This document shows positions 18,378-27,280 of a DNA stretch of 64,000 nt, piece by piece (position 1 is the first letter of the stretch; every line of letters starts with the position of its first letter). Position numbers and translations under genes: made by a program. Origin of the DNA: Xanthobacter tagetidis (GTDB lineage: Bacteria; Pseudomonadota; Alphaproteobacteria; Rhizobiales; Xanthobacteraceae); contig NZ_RCTF01000004.1 of the NCBI RefSeq assembly GCF_003667445.1, positions 228,195 to 292,194 of the forward strand, written 5' to 3'. The notes under the pieces are model-generated. The model saw nothing but the letters and a program-made list of their open reading frames with translations. It had not been told where the DNA came from and made no database searches.

Positions 18378-18629
18378 ATGACCAACCGCGATCAGGATCA
18401 ACGCCATCAGATGCCCGGGGAAAAGCCGCAGAACCCGGCGAAGGGCGATCCCAAGAACCAGCACGATCCGAAGAACCAGCAGCAGCACGCGCAGACGCCC
18501 GGCCAGAACCAGAAGGGCCAGCAGGGCGGCCAGCACCAGGGCGGTCAGCAGGGTGGCCAGCACGGCAACCCGCAGCACCGCGACCAGCAGGGCCAGCCCG
18601 GCGAGCGCCGCGACGAGCGTCAGCGCTGA
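18378..18629 (+). CDS. small Gln/Gly/His/Pro-rich disordered protein
   Basis: An 83-residue, strongly hydrophilic, low-complexity protein beginning MTNRDQDQRHQMPGEKPQ, with repeated NQ, GGQ and GQHG steps and no hydrophobic core. GGAGGA lies 8 nt before the ATG, which supports translation. I recognise no family. The composition resembles bacterial stress-associated disordered proteins, but that is only a resemblance. A hairpin GCCCTC-GCTT-GAGGGC (18648-18663) follows the stop, and AAGGGCGC/GCGCCCTT can pair further on (about 18699-18732), possibly ending both this and the opposite transcript. Confidence 0.6.
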   Translation: MTNRDQDQRHQMPGEKPQNPAKGDPKNQHDPKNQQQHAQTPGQNQKGQQGGQHQGGQQGGQHGNPQHRDQQGQPGERRDERQR

Positions 18630-18793
18630 ACCGAACGCTGCACCAGCGCCCTCGCTTGAGGGCCTGAGCAGCGATCCGGCTGACATAACGGAATGAGGAA
18701 GGGCGCTCCGGCCGATGGCGGGGGCGCCCTTCGCGCAGGCTGCGCCTTGCCCGTCCCAACTTGCCCGCCCCGAATTTGCCCGCCGCAAGCGAC

Positions 18794-19645
18794 CTACCCC
18801 GCCCGCGGCACCAAAGCGATTTCCCACACATGCGGCCAGCACTTGCCGGTGACGAGCAGGTTACCTGTCGCCTCGTCGAAGGCGATGCCGTTCAGCACAT
18901 AGGGATATTTCAGCGCCGCCGGGTCCGGATTGATCCCGGTGAGGTCGATCCAGCCGGCGAGCGTTCCGGCAGCGGGATCGATGATGGCGATGAAGGGCGT
19001 CTGCCAGACATTGGCGTAGAGCCGGCCACGCGCGAATTCCAGCTCGTTCAGGAAGCCCACCGGCGCCACCGCGTCGGAGACATAGAAGCGGTGCACGCGA
19101 CGGAAGGTCTTCGGGTCGCGATACTCGATCATCGACGAGCCGTTGCTCATGATGAGATGCGTGCCGTCATGGGTCAGGCCCCAGCCCTGGGTGCCGTAAT
19201 CGAGCTGGCCGATCTTGCTGAACGTGGCCTGGTCGTAGACGAAGGCCCGGTTGTCCAGATAGGTGAGCTGGTAGATGCGCCCGTCCAGCACCGTGACGCC
19301 CTCGCCGAAATAATTCGGGTCGAGATCGAGGCGCCGCAGCACGCGGCCGCTCTCCAGGTCCCATTCCAGCAGGCGCGAGCGGCCATAGAGGCCGGTGCCC
19401 TCGAAGATCGTGCCGCCCGCCTTCACCAGCCCCTCGGTATAGGAGGAGGTGTCATGCGGATGGGTCTTCACCACCGTGAAGTCGAACACAGGGACGGCGG
19501 TCTGGTTGAGCACCCGGTCCGGCGTCATCTGCACCGCGCCGCCGGTGGGCTGGCCGGGCGCCGCGCGCGCGACGCCGGCGGCGAGGCCGTGCGCGCCCAA
19601 GGCGAGGAGCGCCGCGTTCTTCACCAGGCTCCGACGTCCGATCAT
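18794..19645 (-). CDS. glutaminyl-peptide cyclotransferase, exported
   Basis: Beta-propeller glutaminyl cyclase of the plant/bacterial type, which turns N-terminal glutamine into pyroglutamate. It has 283 residues from ATG 19645. The twin-arginine-like signal is RRSLVKNAALLALGAHGLAAG, so it is probably periplasmic. Family blocks are HPHDTSSYTEGLV, FEGTGLYGRSRL, NYFGEGVTVLDGRIYQLTY, STYDYGTQGWGLTHDG-like text (seen as LDYGTQGWGLTHDG), FLNELEFARGRLYANVWQT and YPYVLNGIAFDEATGNLLVTGK. It follows gamma-glutamyltransferase on the same strand after 34 bp, so two glutamine/glutamyl-processing enzymes may be co-transcribed. Confidence 0.88.
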   Translation of the reverse strand: MIGRRSLVKNAALLALGAHGLAAGVARAAPGQPTGGAVQMTPDRVLNQTAVPVFDFTVVKTHPHDTSSYTEGLVKAGGTIFEGTGLYGRSRLLEWDLESGRVLRRLDLDPNYFGEGVTVLDGRIYQLTYLDNRAFVYDQATFSKIGQLDYGTQGWGLTHDGTHLIMSNGSSMIEYRDPKTFRRVHRFYVSDAVAPVGFLNELEFARGRLYANVWQTPFIAIIDPAAGTLAGWIDLTGINPDPAALKYPYVLNGIAFDEATGNLLVTGKCWPHVWEIALVPRAG

Positions 19646-19679
19646 GGCCGCCCGCTCCCCGCTCGCCTCCGCCCGGAGG

Positions 19680-21302
19680 CTACACCCCGGCGGCGCCGCC
19701 ATCGGCGCGCGGATCGTGCGCGCCTTCCAGGTGCCCGTCGGTGTGGATCACCACCGCGCCGGCATGGCCCATGGTGTCCGAGACCGGTTCCGCCAGCACC
19801 TCCAGATCATGGCCGGCGCGCCGCAGGTGGTCCACCAGCTCCGGGTCGAAGCGGTTTTCCAGGCGCAGATTGGTGACGGAGCTGCCCCAGGTGCGCCCGA
19901 GCAGCCAGCGCGGCCGCGCGATGGCCTCGCCCAGCGGCACGCCGAACATGGCATGGCGCGAGAACACCGCCGCCTGCGTCTGCGGCTGGCCTTCCCCGCC
20001 CATGGTGCCGTAGGCCATCACCCGCCCGTCGCCCAGCACCGCGAGCGCGGGGTTCAGCGTGTGGAACGGCCGGCGGCCGGGCATCAGCGGGTTCAGCGCC
20101 TTGGGATCGAGCGAGAAGCTGGCGCCGCGGTTCTGCATCAGCACGCCGGTCGCCGGCAGGACGCAGCCCGAGCCGAACTCGAAGAAGATGGACTGGATGT
20201 AGGAGACGGCGAGGCCGCTCTTGTCGGCGGCGCCGAGCCAGATGGTGTCGCCCTTCTGGGCCGGGCGCGGCCAGGGCAGCGCCTGCCGCGCGTCGATCGC
20301 CCCGGCTTCCCGGTCGAGCCGGGCGTCGGAGAGGATGGCGGCGAGGTCCTCCGGAACGTGGTCGAAGTCGCACACCACCTTGTCGCGGATCATGAAGGCC
20401 CGCTTGGTGGATTCGATCAGGCCGTGCAGGTGCTCGAAGCCCTCGGCCCGCTTCACCCCGAGCCGGGAGAACAGGGCGAGGATCAGCAGCGAGGCGAGCC
20501 CCTGCGTGGGCGGCGGCGCGTTGTAGACCGTGGCGGCGCCCACCTTTACCGTCAGCGGCGCGCGCTCGACGGCGGCGTAGGCGGCGAGATCCGCGCGCCG
20601 GAGCGGGCTCCCGATCTGCTCAAGGTCCGCCGCCAGCTCACGCGAGATGTCGCCCTCGTAGAAGTCGCGCAGGCCGGCGCGGCCGAGATGGTCGAGCGTG
20701 TCGGCAAGCCGCCCCTGGCGCTGGATCGTGCCCGCCTCGGGCACCTTGCCGTCCGGCAGGAAGGCCGCCGCGAAGCCCGGCACGTTCTCCAGCTCCGCCT
20801 TCTTCTCGGCGGAGAGGCGCGCCTGCGATGCCGACACCGCAACGCCCTCGCGGGCATGGTGGACAGCCCGCTCCAGCAGCCGCGGCAGGCTCATGCGGCC
20901 GCCATGGGCGCGGGCGATGGCGCCGGCGGCGGCCCAGCCGGAAACCGCGCCGGGAACGGTCAGCGCGGCGAGCGGTCCGCGCGTCGGCAGCGCGTCATAG
21001 CCGAGGTCGCGGTAGTGGGCGATGGTGGCGCCGGCCGCAGCGAAGCCGCAGGCCTCGATATAGCGCACCTTTCCGGAGGGCTCGCGCACCAGCCAGAAGC
21101 CGTCGCCGCCCAGATGGTTCATGTGCGGATAGACCACGGCGATGGCGGCCGCCGCGGCGAGCGCCGCCTCGACCGCGTTGCCGCCCTCGGCGAGAACGTC
21201 GCGGCCCGCTTCCGCGGCCAGATGGTGCGGCGCTGCGACGATGCCGGTGGACGCGTGCACGCTCTCGTTCACGCCGTCATAAGTCTTCCCGTCCGCCGCC
21301 AT
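19680..21302 (-). CDS. gamma-glutamyltransferase (Ntn-hydrolase) family protein
   Basis: Transfers or hydrolyses gamma-glutamyl groups, as in glutathione breakdown. The 540-residue protein would self-cleave before a catalytic threonine; T353 in AQKGDTIWLGAADKSG fits. Other family marks are HMNHLGGDGFWLV, TVPGAVSGW, PLMPGRRPFHTLNPAL, YGTMGGEGQPQTQ and the closing AHDPRADGGAAGV. I see no clear signal peptide (the start MAADGKTYDGVNES is hydrophilic), so it may be cytoplasmic, unlike the periplasmic E. coli Ggt. Some family members act on other substrates. Confidence 0.9.
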   Translation of the reverse strand: MAADGKTYDGVNESVHASTGIVAAPHHLAAEAGRDVLAEGGNAVEAALAAAAAIAVVYPHMNHLGGDGFWLVREPSGKVRYIEACGFAAAGATIAHYRDLGYDALPTRGPLAALTVPGAVSGWAAAGAIARAHGGRMSLPRLLERAVHHAREGVAVSASQARLSAEKKAELENVPGFAAAFLPDGKVPEAGTIQRQGRLADTLDHLGRAGLRDFYEGDISRELAADLEQIGSPLRRADLAAYAAVERAPLTVKVGAATVYNAPPPTQGLASLLILALFSRLGVKRAEGFEHLHGLIESTKRAFMIRDKVVCDFDHVPEDLAAILSDARLDREAGAIDARQALPWPRPAQKGDTIWLGAADKSGLAVSYIQSIFFEFGSGCVLPATGVLMQNRGASFSLDPKALNPLMPGRRPFHTLNPALAVLGDGRVMAYGTMGGEGQPQTQAAVFSRHAMFGVPLGEAIARPRWLLGRTWGSSVTNLRLENRFDPELVDHLRRAGHDLEVLAEPVSDTMGHAGAVVIHTDGHLEGAHDPRADGGAAGV

Positions 21303-21384
21303 GATGTCCTCCGCGCTGCCCCGCCGCCATACGGCAACGGGCCATCGGATGTATCGCGCGCGCGGCGGCGAGGCAAAGTCCGCT

Positions 21385-22167
21385 TCAGGGCTTGAGGATC
21401 AGCTGCACCCGGTCGGCGGCGATGGCGGATCGGCCGAACTGGAGCGGCGCGCCGTTCAGCTCGGCATCGAGCCGCTCCAGCACCATGACCGCGCGGCCCG
21501 GCGGCAGGCTCAGCGTCTGGCTTTCCTGCGCCGTCGCCGGGCGGGCGGTGAGGCGCGTCTCACGCCGGCGGTAATCGGCGATGCCGAGGGTGGCCAGTGC
21601 GCGGGTGAGCGAGCCGGTGGCGGCATAGACGAGGTCGAGATCGCGGCAGCGCGCGTGGGGAAACCAGGAGGTCCCCACCGACATGGGCACCCCGTCGGCC
21701 TCGTGGGAACTCTCGATGCGCAGCACCGGCGTGCCCACCGCGAGGGAGAGCTCGCGCGCCACCCCGGCATCCGCCGGCTCCACCCGCGAGCCCAGGAAGC
21801 GCCCGAACGGCTCGCGCCCGCCCGCCGCGACGATCTCCGAGAATCGCGTGCGCGGGCCGATGGGATAGCGCAGCGGCGGCTCCTTCACGAAGGTGCCGCG
21901 CCCGGCGGTGGCCTCGATCAGGCCGCGCTCGGTGAGATAGGAGAGCGCCCGCCGCAGCGTGTGGCGGTTCACGCCGAAGGTGGCGGCAAGGTCGGTCTCC
22001 ACGGGAAGGCGCGCGCCCGGCGGCCGCGCGCCGGTGGCGATCTCCTGCTCGATGCGCTCGGCGATCTGGCGCCACAAGGTCACCCCGCTGCCCCGTTCGA
22101 CGCCGGCCGGTTCGTCCGTCACAGGGATGTGACCTTCGGCGTGCAGGCTTCCCGGCGTCTCCGACAT
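21385..22167 (-). CDS. phnF: phosphonate metabolism GntR/HutC-type regulator PhnF
   Basis: Transcription factor with an N-terminal winged helix (TLWRQIAERIEQEIATG, RLPVETDLAATFGVNRHTLRRAL) and a C-terminal UTRA effector domain (FGRFLGSRVEPAD, VLRIESSHEADGVPMSVGTSWFP, VMVLERLDAELNG). It has 260 residues from ATG 22167, with GGGAG upstream; the extra N-terminal frame to 22356 is antisense to the phnM leader. It diverges from phnM-phnN, and a 24-bp palindrome sits 27 bp upstream of its start, so it probably represses both directions until an inducer is present. Confidence 0.9.
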   Translation of the reverse strand: MSETPGSLHAEGHIPVTDEPAGVERGSGVTLWRQIAERIEQEIATGARPPGARLPVETDLAATFGVNRHTLRRALSYLTERGLIEATAGRGTFVKEPPLRYPIGPRTRFSEIVAAGGREPFGRFLGSRVEPADAGVARELSLAVGTPVLRIESSHEADGVPMSVGTSWFPHARCRDLDLVYAATGSLTRALATLGIADYRRRETRLTARPATAQESQTLSLPPGRAVMVLERLDAELNGAPLQFGRSAIAADRVQLILKP

Positions 22168-22193
22168 TGATGGCTCCCGAACGCGGCCTGGGC

Positions 22194-22217
22194 ATTTGTA
22201 TAGAACGCTATACAAAT
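22194..22217. promoter_or_regulatory. palindromic operator between phnF and phnM
   Basis: A perfect inverted repeat: ATTTGTATAG and CTATACAAAT separated by AACG. GntR/HutC-family dimers bind palindromes of this size containing TATA-like cores, and its place between a phnF gene and its divergent targets makes it the obvious PhnF site. No other palindrome is seen in the gap. Confidence 0.8.
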
Positions 22218-22412
22218 CGTGCGTACCTTTTGCGACGCGTCCAGCGGCGCGGTAAAGCTCTCCGCGACCGCGTTGCCGGATCATCTCCCGCCAGCCGAGC
22301 TGCGTACGCGCACGGGCGACCGTTGGCGGCCGCGCCTGCGGCGTCGAACCGGGCATCGCGCGGTGTGCGTGGCCGCGGCCGCGACCGCCGGCACGCCAGA
22401 CCAGGGGATTTC

Positions 22413-23552
22413 ATGACCGAACAGGTGCTTGCCAACGCCCGCTTGGTGCTCGCGGACGAGATGGTCCTGGGGCACGTTCACGTCCGAGGCGGGCGCATCG
22501 CCGCCGTCGGTACGGGCGCGGTGCCGCAGGGAGCGCAGGACCTCGACGGCGACTTCGTGGTGCCCGGCCTCGTGGAACTGCACACCGACCATGTGGAAGG
22601 CCACCTCTCGCCCCGCCCAAAGGTGCGCTGGAACCCGATGGCCGCCGCCATGGCCCACGACGCGCAGATCGCCGCCTCGGGCATCACCACGGTGTTCGAC
22701 AGCCTGCGCATCTGGCCGGACAAGGGCGTCTCCAGCCTCGACGGCGACCTGCCCCGCCTCGTCGCCGCGCTTGCCGAGGCCCGCGCGGCCGGGGTGCTGC
22801 GTGCAGACCACTTCCTCCACCTGCGCTGCGAGGTGCCGACCAAGACCGTGGTGGAGGACGCCGCCGCGGTGATGACGATCGCGCCCGTGAGCCTGATCTC
22901 GCTCATGGACCACACGCCGGGCCAGCGGCAATTCGCCTCGGTGGAGCAGTTCGCGAGCTATTACATGGAGAAGGCCGGCATCGGCCCGCAGGAGATGGAC
23001 GCGATCATCGCAAGCCGCATCGCCTTCCAGGAGTGCTATGCGCGCGCCAACCGGCAGGAGCTGGTGGCGCTGGCCCATGCCCATGGCTGCGTGCTGGCGA
23101 GCCACGACGACGCCACGGCCGAGCATGTGGCTCAGGCGGTCGCCGAAGGCGCGGCGCTGGCCGAATTCCCCACCACCTACGAGGCGGCGAAGCTCTCCCA
23201 CGCCGCCGGGGTGCGCGTGCTCATGGGTGCGCCGAACCTGGTGCGCGGCGGCTCGCACACCGGAAATGTCGCCGCCGAAGACCTCGCGCGGGAGGGCATG
23301 CTCGACATCCTGTCGTCCGACTACGTGCCCTCCAGCCTGCTCTGGGCCGCCTTCGAGCTGCCTCGGCGGGTGCCCTCCATCACCTTGCCCGAGGCGGTGC
23401 GCATGGTGAGCCGCACGCCGGCCCGGGCCGCCGGCCTCGACGACCGCGGCGAGATCGCCGCGGGACAGCGCGCCGACCTCGTGCGCGTGCGGCTGGTCGG
23501 CGACATGCCGGTGGTGCGCGAGGTCCATCGCGCGGGGATCCGGGTGGCATGA
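22413..23552 (+). CDS. phnM: alpha-D-ribose 1-methylphosphonate 5-triphosphate diphosphatase PhnM
   Basis: Amidohydrolase-fold enzyme of the carbon-phosphorus lyase pathway; it removes pyrophosphate from ribose-1-phosphonate triphosphates. It has 379 residues from ATG 22413, with AGGGGA upstream. The metal site shows VVPGLVELHTDHVEGHLSPRP, the central lysine/histidine region, CVLASHDDATAEHV and ILSSDYVPSSLLWAAF near the end. It overlaps phnN by 4 nt. The core C-P lyase genes (phnGHIJKL) are not in this window. Confidence 0.94.
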   Translation: MTEQVLANARLVLADEMVLGHVHVRGGRIAAVGTGAVPQGAQDLDGDFVVPGLVELHTDHVEGHLSPRPKVRWNPMAAAMAHDAQIAASGITTVFDSLRIWPDKGVSSLDGDLPRLVAALAEARAAGVLRADHFLHLRCEVPTKTVVEDAAAVMTIAPVSLISLMDHTPGQRQFASVEQFASYYMEKAGIGPQEMDAIIASRIAFQECYARANRQELVALAHAHGCVLASHDDATAEHVAQAVAEGAALAEFPTTYEAAKLSHAAGVRVLMGAPNLVRGGSHTGNVAAEDLAREGMLDILSSDYVPSSLLWAAFELPRRVPSITLPEAVRMVSRTPARAAGLDDRGEIAAGQRADLVRVRLVGDMPVVREVHRAGIRVA

Positions 23553-24145
23553 CCGCGTCAGGGGCAAGCACGCAGCCGGTCGGTCCCGGCCCGCTGGTGC
23601 TGGTGGTCGGCCCCTCGGGCGCCGGCAAGGACACGCTGATCGACAAGGCGCGCGCCCGCCTTGAAGGGGACGGCCGGGTGCTGTTCGCCCGCCGCCTCGT
23701 CACCCGTCCGCCGGGCGCGGGCGAAGCCCATGGCACGCTCGGCGAGGCGGATTTTGCGGCCGGGTGCGCGGCGGCGCGCTTCCCGCTGTCCTGGCGCGCC
23801 CACGGGCTCGGCTACGCGCTCGGGCCGGAAGTGGCGGCGCATCTGCGCGGCGGCGGCGTGGTGGTGGCCAACGGCTCGCGCGCCAGCCTCCCGCAGGCGC
23901 GGCGCCGTTTCGCAACAGTGCGGGTGGTGCTGGTGAGCGCCCCGGCCGAGGTCCGGGCCATGCGGCTCGCCGCGCGGGGGCGCGAAAGCGCGGCCGAGAT
24001 CGCCGCGCGCCTGCGCCATGCGCCGGCCGTGGAGGTGGCACCGGACCTGGTGATCGAGAATGTGGGATCGCCCGAGGCCGGGGGAGAGGCGCTCGCCGCC
24101 TTCATCGCCGCGGTGCTCGAAGGCACCGGTAAGGCCGGCGCCTGA
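23549..24145 (+). CDS. phnN: ribose 1,5-bisphosphokinase PhnN
   Basis: ATP-dependent kinase that makes PRPP from ribose 1,5-bisphosphate, the last step that salvages the sugar from phosphonate breakdown. It has 198 residues, with Walker A GPSGAGKDT at 21-29 and the guanylate-kinase-like ARRLVTRPPGAGEAHGTL. Its ATG overlaps the phnM stop (ATGA), so the two are translationally coupled. It converges with sciP, 9 bp away. Confidence 0.92.
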   Translation: MTASGASTQPVGPGPLVLVVGPSGAGKDTLIDKARARLEGDGRVLFARRLVTRPPGAGEAHGTLGEADFAAGCAAARFPLSWRAHGLGYALGPEVAAHLRGGGVVVANGSRASLPQARRRFATVRVVLVSAPAEVRAMRLAARGRESAAEIAARLRHAPAVEVAPDLVIENVGSPEAGGEALAAFIAAVLEGTGKAGA

Positions 24146-24154
24146 GCGCGCCGG

Positions 24155-24430
24155 CTATTGCCGGTAGTGCTGAATGCGCGTGGTGCGCAGGCCCGGAAGG
24201 CCGTGGCGGTCGATGGAGGCCTGCCAGGAGAGGAATTCGTCCACGGTGAGCGTATAGCGCTTGCAGGCCTCCTCAAGGGACAGCAGCCCGCCGCGCACCG
24301 CCGCGACCACTTCCGCCTTGCGGCGAATGACCCAGCGTCGCGTGTCCGGCGGCGGCAGATCCGCAATGGTCAGCGGTCCCCCGTCCGGTCCGATCACGTA
24401 TTTCACTCTGGCCCGATAGGCATCGGTCAT
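24155..24430 (-). CDS. sciP: CtrA inhibitor SciP (DUF1153)
   Basis: Small helix-turn-helix protein, 91 residues, that in Caulobacter binds CtrA and blocks its activation of promoters, shaping cell-cycle transcription. Nearly the whole protein is the conserved family sequence: RVKYVIGPDGGPLTIADLPP, TRRWVIRRKAEVVAAVRGGL and LSLEEACKRYTLTVDEFL. The start is ATG 24430, with AGGTGG upstream; the long frame beyond it is not real. Alphaproteobacteria-specific. Confidence 0.95.
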   Translation of the reverse strand: MTDAYRARVKYVIGPDGGPLTIADLPPPDTRRWVIRRKAEVVAAVRGGLLSLEEACKRYTLTVDEFLSWQASIDRHGLPGLRTTRIQHYRQ

Positions 24431-24483
24431 CGGTACGCCACCTGTTACTCGTTCCCAACCCGGAATGAGCGTGACAGCAGCGC

Positions 24484-24600
24484 ATGAAAATTTTCTAAAG
24501 GACGGAGAGAAAAGAGTTTTTACTTCTCTTAATGGGCGATGAACATTTGGTTGTCGAAGCGTAAACAGAAGGGATAGCAAACGTATTTCCAAATGAAGAC
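24484..24600 (-). promoter_or_regulatory. AT-rich sciP upstream region
   Basis: Clearly AT-richer than its surroundings, with a short inverted repeat (AGAGAA/TTCTCT) and TTAA-containing words. On the minus strand TTAAGAGAAGTAAAA is only a partial match to the CtrA site TTAA-N7-TTAA, so CtrA control is suspected, not shown. I could not fix -35/-10 hexamers. Confidence 0.3.
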
Positions 24601-24668
24601 ATCGGCCACGCAAGTTGTCGCCCGGCGCGCCCGATGACGACCCGCAGAGGCGCTGCGGCGTGTCGGCT

Positions 24669-26567
24669 TTACTTGGCGGGTGTCGGTGCCGCGCCGGGCC
24701 TCGGCGCGAGCGAGACGATGACCGCCCCGCCCTCGATGCGCGCCCGCGCCTCCAGGCTGCCGTCGATCGCCGCGAGGTCGGCGAAGCTGCCCGAAATCCC
24801 GCCGTCCGACCGCACCACCTCGTAGTCCCCCGGCTGCGGCGCCGTGCCGTCCGGTGCCGCAAGGACCAGCCGCCCGCCGAGCCGCGCCGGGCCGTCGGCC
24901 GCCACGGCGGCGGCGCCGCCGCGGCGGATCGTGGCCACCAGCTCCGAGTTGCCCGACAGCCAGACCGCGCCCTTCACCCGCAGCGTGTCCGCGACCAGCG
25001 TGCCGGCATTGTCGAGCACGCCACCGAGGATGCGGCCGGGCGCTGTGCTCACCAGCCGCGCGCCGGGCGAGACCGAAACGTCGGATGCCAGCGCGCCGGA
25101 GACGGCCAGCGTGCCCTCCTCCACCCGCGTGGCGCCGGAATAGCTGTTCTCGCCGGCCAGCAGCAGCGTCCCCGATCCGCGCTTCACGAGGCCGCCGGGA
25201 CCGGAAATGTCGTTGCTCCAGATGTCGAAGGCGGACATCCCGCTTTGGGCGGCGTCCAGCGTCACGCCGACCTCGCGGGGGAAGGCGCCGAAGCCGCCTG
25301 CGGCCGCGTGGAGGTCGAGCCGCGCCCAGCCGCCGCCGCTGTCGAGCGGCACGCCGGACGGCAGCGCAGTGGTGGCGAGTACCTCGTCCAGCTCGGCGCC
25401 GCTGAGATAGGGGAAGCGGCTGCGGATCAGCTCCCGCGCATGAAGCGGGACCACGGGAGCGCGATCGGTGGCGCCGTCCGAGGGCAGACCGTAGGTCAAG
25501 AGGTGGCGCGCCGCCTCCCGCGCCGCCCGGAAGGCGGCCGCCTCGGGCACCCGGCCGTTCGCGAGGCAGGCCGCGACGTCCGCGCCGCAGGCCGCATGGA
25601 TCGGGGAGACCGCGTCCGCGCCCAGCAGGGCCGTCACCGGCGCTCGGTTGCGCTCCAAAGCGGCGGCGAAGTCGGTGGAATAATCGGGGTCGCCGGCGAG
25701 CAGATGCGCCAGGACATACATGGCCGCGATGCGCCCGCCGATCACGTCGAGCGCATAGTGCACGCCGATGACGTGGCGGCTTTTGCCATACTGCTGCGCG
25801 GCGGCGAACAGGTCCTGGTAGTAGGACGGCGCCAGGAGCCCGAAATAGAGCGCCGTGGTGAAGCCGAACATGGAATGCCCGCTCGGAAAGGCCGGTTGCG
25901 GGGCGAGCAGTAGCCACTGGTCCTTCTGGCCCTGCACGGTCGCGGCGTCGGTCTCGGGCGTGCGCCAGGGCGCATCCTTCACCTGCGGGAAGACGAGGAA
26001 CGGGCGGGGATCGCCCACGAGGCCCGCGGGAGCCTTGTAGGCGATGCCGTAGGCGTCCGTGCGGCCGGCATAGAAGTCTTTCAGCGGCCCGATCTGAAGC
26101 ACTGAGAAGGCGCCCCTGAGATCGGCGGCGATCGTGCCGGGCAGATCGCCGGTCGCCGCGCGCGCCTTCACGGGCGCGCTCGCCGGGCCGCCGAGCATGT
26201 TCCAGATGTTGAAGCTGGTGACGGCGGGATCGTCCGGGGCGCGGGCGTTCAGCACCGCGACGGCGCGCTCCTGCGCGCTCGAGGTCGTGTAGATGGCGAT
26301 GGTGGCGCGGGCGTTGGCGTCGAGCACCGCTTGACCCTCGGCGCTCTCAAGGAGCCGGCCGAGAACGGCGAGCGCCGTCTCCTGGGTGTTGGTCTGGAGC
26401 GTGACGCAGGCGACGGAACGGCAGATGGTCGCCTCGGCGCGGGCCGTGCCGGTTCCCGCCCCGGCCGCAAGCAGGGCGAGGACAAGCGCGCTCCCGGCGC
26501 GCCGCGCGCCGCGCAGGAGGAAGCCGCGCTGCGCCGCCACCCGGGCCTGCCCCGCCCCCTCTCCCAT
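24669..26567 (-). CDS. secreted PAP2-family acid phosphatase with autotransporter-type beta-helix segment
   Basis: A 632-residue exported protein. The start is taken at ATG 26567 because AGGGAGG precedes it; a signal peptide ends near GTGTARA. The phosphatase core shows PSGH (228-231) and SRHVIGVHYALD (263-274, with R264, H270 and D274), the second and third parts of the PAP2 motif. After about residue 410 comes a beta-rich region with one autotransporter-associated repeat (GPGGLVKRGSGTLLLAG...SGATRVEEGTLAVSGAL, 457-492). No C-terminal membrane beta-barrel is present; the protein ends AAPTPAK. The likely role is periplasmic or extracellular phosphomonoester hydrolysis. Confidence 0.82.
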   Translation of the reverse strand: MGEGAGQARVAAQRGFLLRGARRAGSALVLALLAAGAGTGTARAEATICRSVACVTLQTNTQETALAVLGRLLESAEGQAVLDANARATIAIYTTSSAQERAVAVLNARAPDDPAVTSFNIWNMLGGPASAPVKARAATGDLPGTIAADLRGAFSVLQIGPLKDFYAGRTDAYGIAYKAPAGLVGDPRPFLVFPQVKDAPWRTPETDAATVQGQKDQWLLLAPQPAFPSGHSMFGFTTALYFGLLAPSYYQDLFAAAQQYGKSRHVIGVHYALDVIGGRIAAMYVLAHLLAGDPDYSTDFAAALERNRAPVTALLGADAVSPIHAACGADVAACLANGRVPEAAAFRAAREAARHLLTYGLPSDGATDRAPVVPLHARELIRSRFPYLSGAELDEVLATTALPSGVPLDSGGGWARLDLHAAAGGFGAFPREVGVTLDAAQSGMSAFDIWSNDISGPGGLVKRGSGTLLLAGENSYSGATRVEEGTLAVSGALASDVSVSPGARLVSTAPGRILGGVLDNAGTLVADTLRVKGAVWLSGNSELVATIRRGGAAAVAADGPARLGGRLVLAAPDGTAPQPGDYEVVRSDGGISGSFADLAAIDGSLEARARIEGGAVIVSLAPRPGAAPTPAK

Positions 26568-26642
26568 GACCGCCTCCCTGGACTGCACCGCTCTAGATAC
26601 CAGCGCCGCGGCGCCGGCCTCAAGGTGCGGCGGACGGCCGCC

Positions 26643-27266
26643 TCAGGCGATCAGGTCGCGGTGCTCGATCACGGTGGAATCCGCCGCGAGCCGGTAGAGG
26701 ATCGGCGCGCCGGTGGCGAGCTCGCGCTTCATGATGCCCTCCGGCGACAGGCGCTCCAGCACCATCACCAGCGCGCGCAGCGAGTTGCCGTGCGCCGCCA
26801 CCAGGGTCTTCTCGCCGCGCAGCACGCAGGGCAGGATTTCCTGGATGTAGAAGGGCAGCGTCCGCGCCACCGTATCGCGCAGGCTCTCGCCGCCGGGCGG
26901 CGGCACGTCGTAGGAGCGGCGCCACTGGTGCACCTGCTCCTCGCCCCACTTGGCCCGGGCATCGTCCTTGTTGAGGCCCGACAGGTCGCCATAGTCGCGC
27001 TCGTTCAGCGCCTGGTCGCGGATGGTCTTCAGCCCGTCGAGGCCCATCTCGCCCAGCACCAGCTGGCAGGTGTTCTGGGCGCGGGTGAGCGCGGAGGTGA
27101 AGGCGACGTCGAAGGCGAGCCCCTCGGCCTTCAGCAGCGCGCCGGCGCGCTTCGCCTCGGCGACGCCCTGCTCGGTGAGGCCGGGGTCGCGCCAGCCGGT
27201 GAACAGGTTCTTGAGGTTCCACTCGCTCTGCCCGTGACGGACGAGGACGAGGACGCGATCAGACAT
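26643..27266 (-). CDS. gpmA: 2,3-bisphosphoglycerate-dependent phosphoglycerate mutase
   Basis: Glycolytic/gluconeogenic enzyme that interconverts 3- and 2-phosphoglycerate through a phosphohistidine. It has 207 residues from ATG 27266. The catalytic [18 protein letters not shown] is near the start, then [32 protein letters not shown] and [11 protein letters not shown] with the second histidine. It begins 14 nt after the dapB stop; the dapB-gpmA pairing is common in Rhizobiales. Confidence 0.97.
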   Translation of the reverse strand: MSDRVLVLVRHGQSEWNLKNLFTGWRDPGLTEQGVAEAKRAGALLKAEGLAFDVAFTSALTRAQNTCQLVLGEMGLDGLKTIRDQALNERDYGDLSGLNKDDARAKWGEEQVHQWRRSYDVPPPGGESLRDTVARTLPFYIQEILPCVLRGEKTLVAAHGNSLRALVMVLERLSPEGIMKRELATGAPILYRLAADSTVIEHRDLIA

Positions 27267-27280
27267 CTTCTTCTTGCTCC

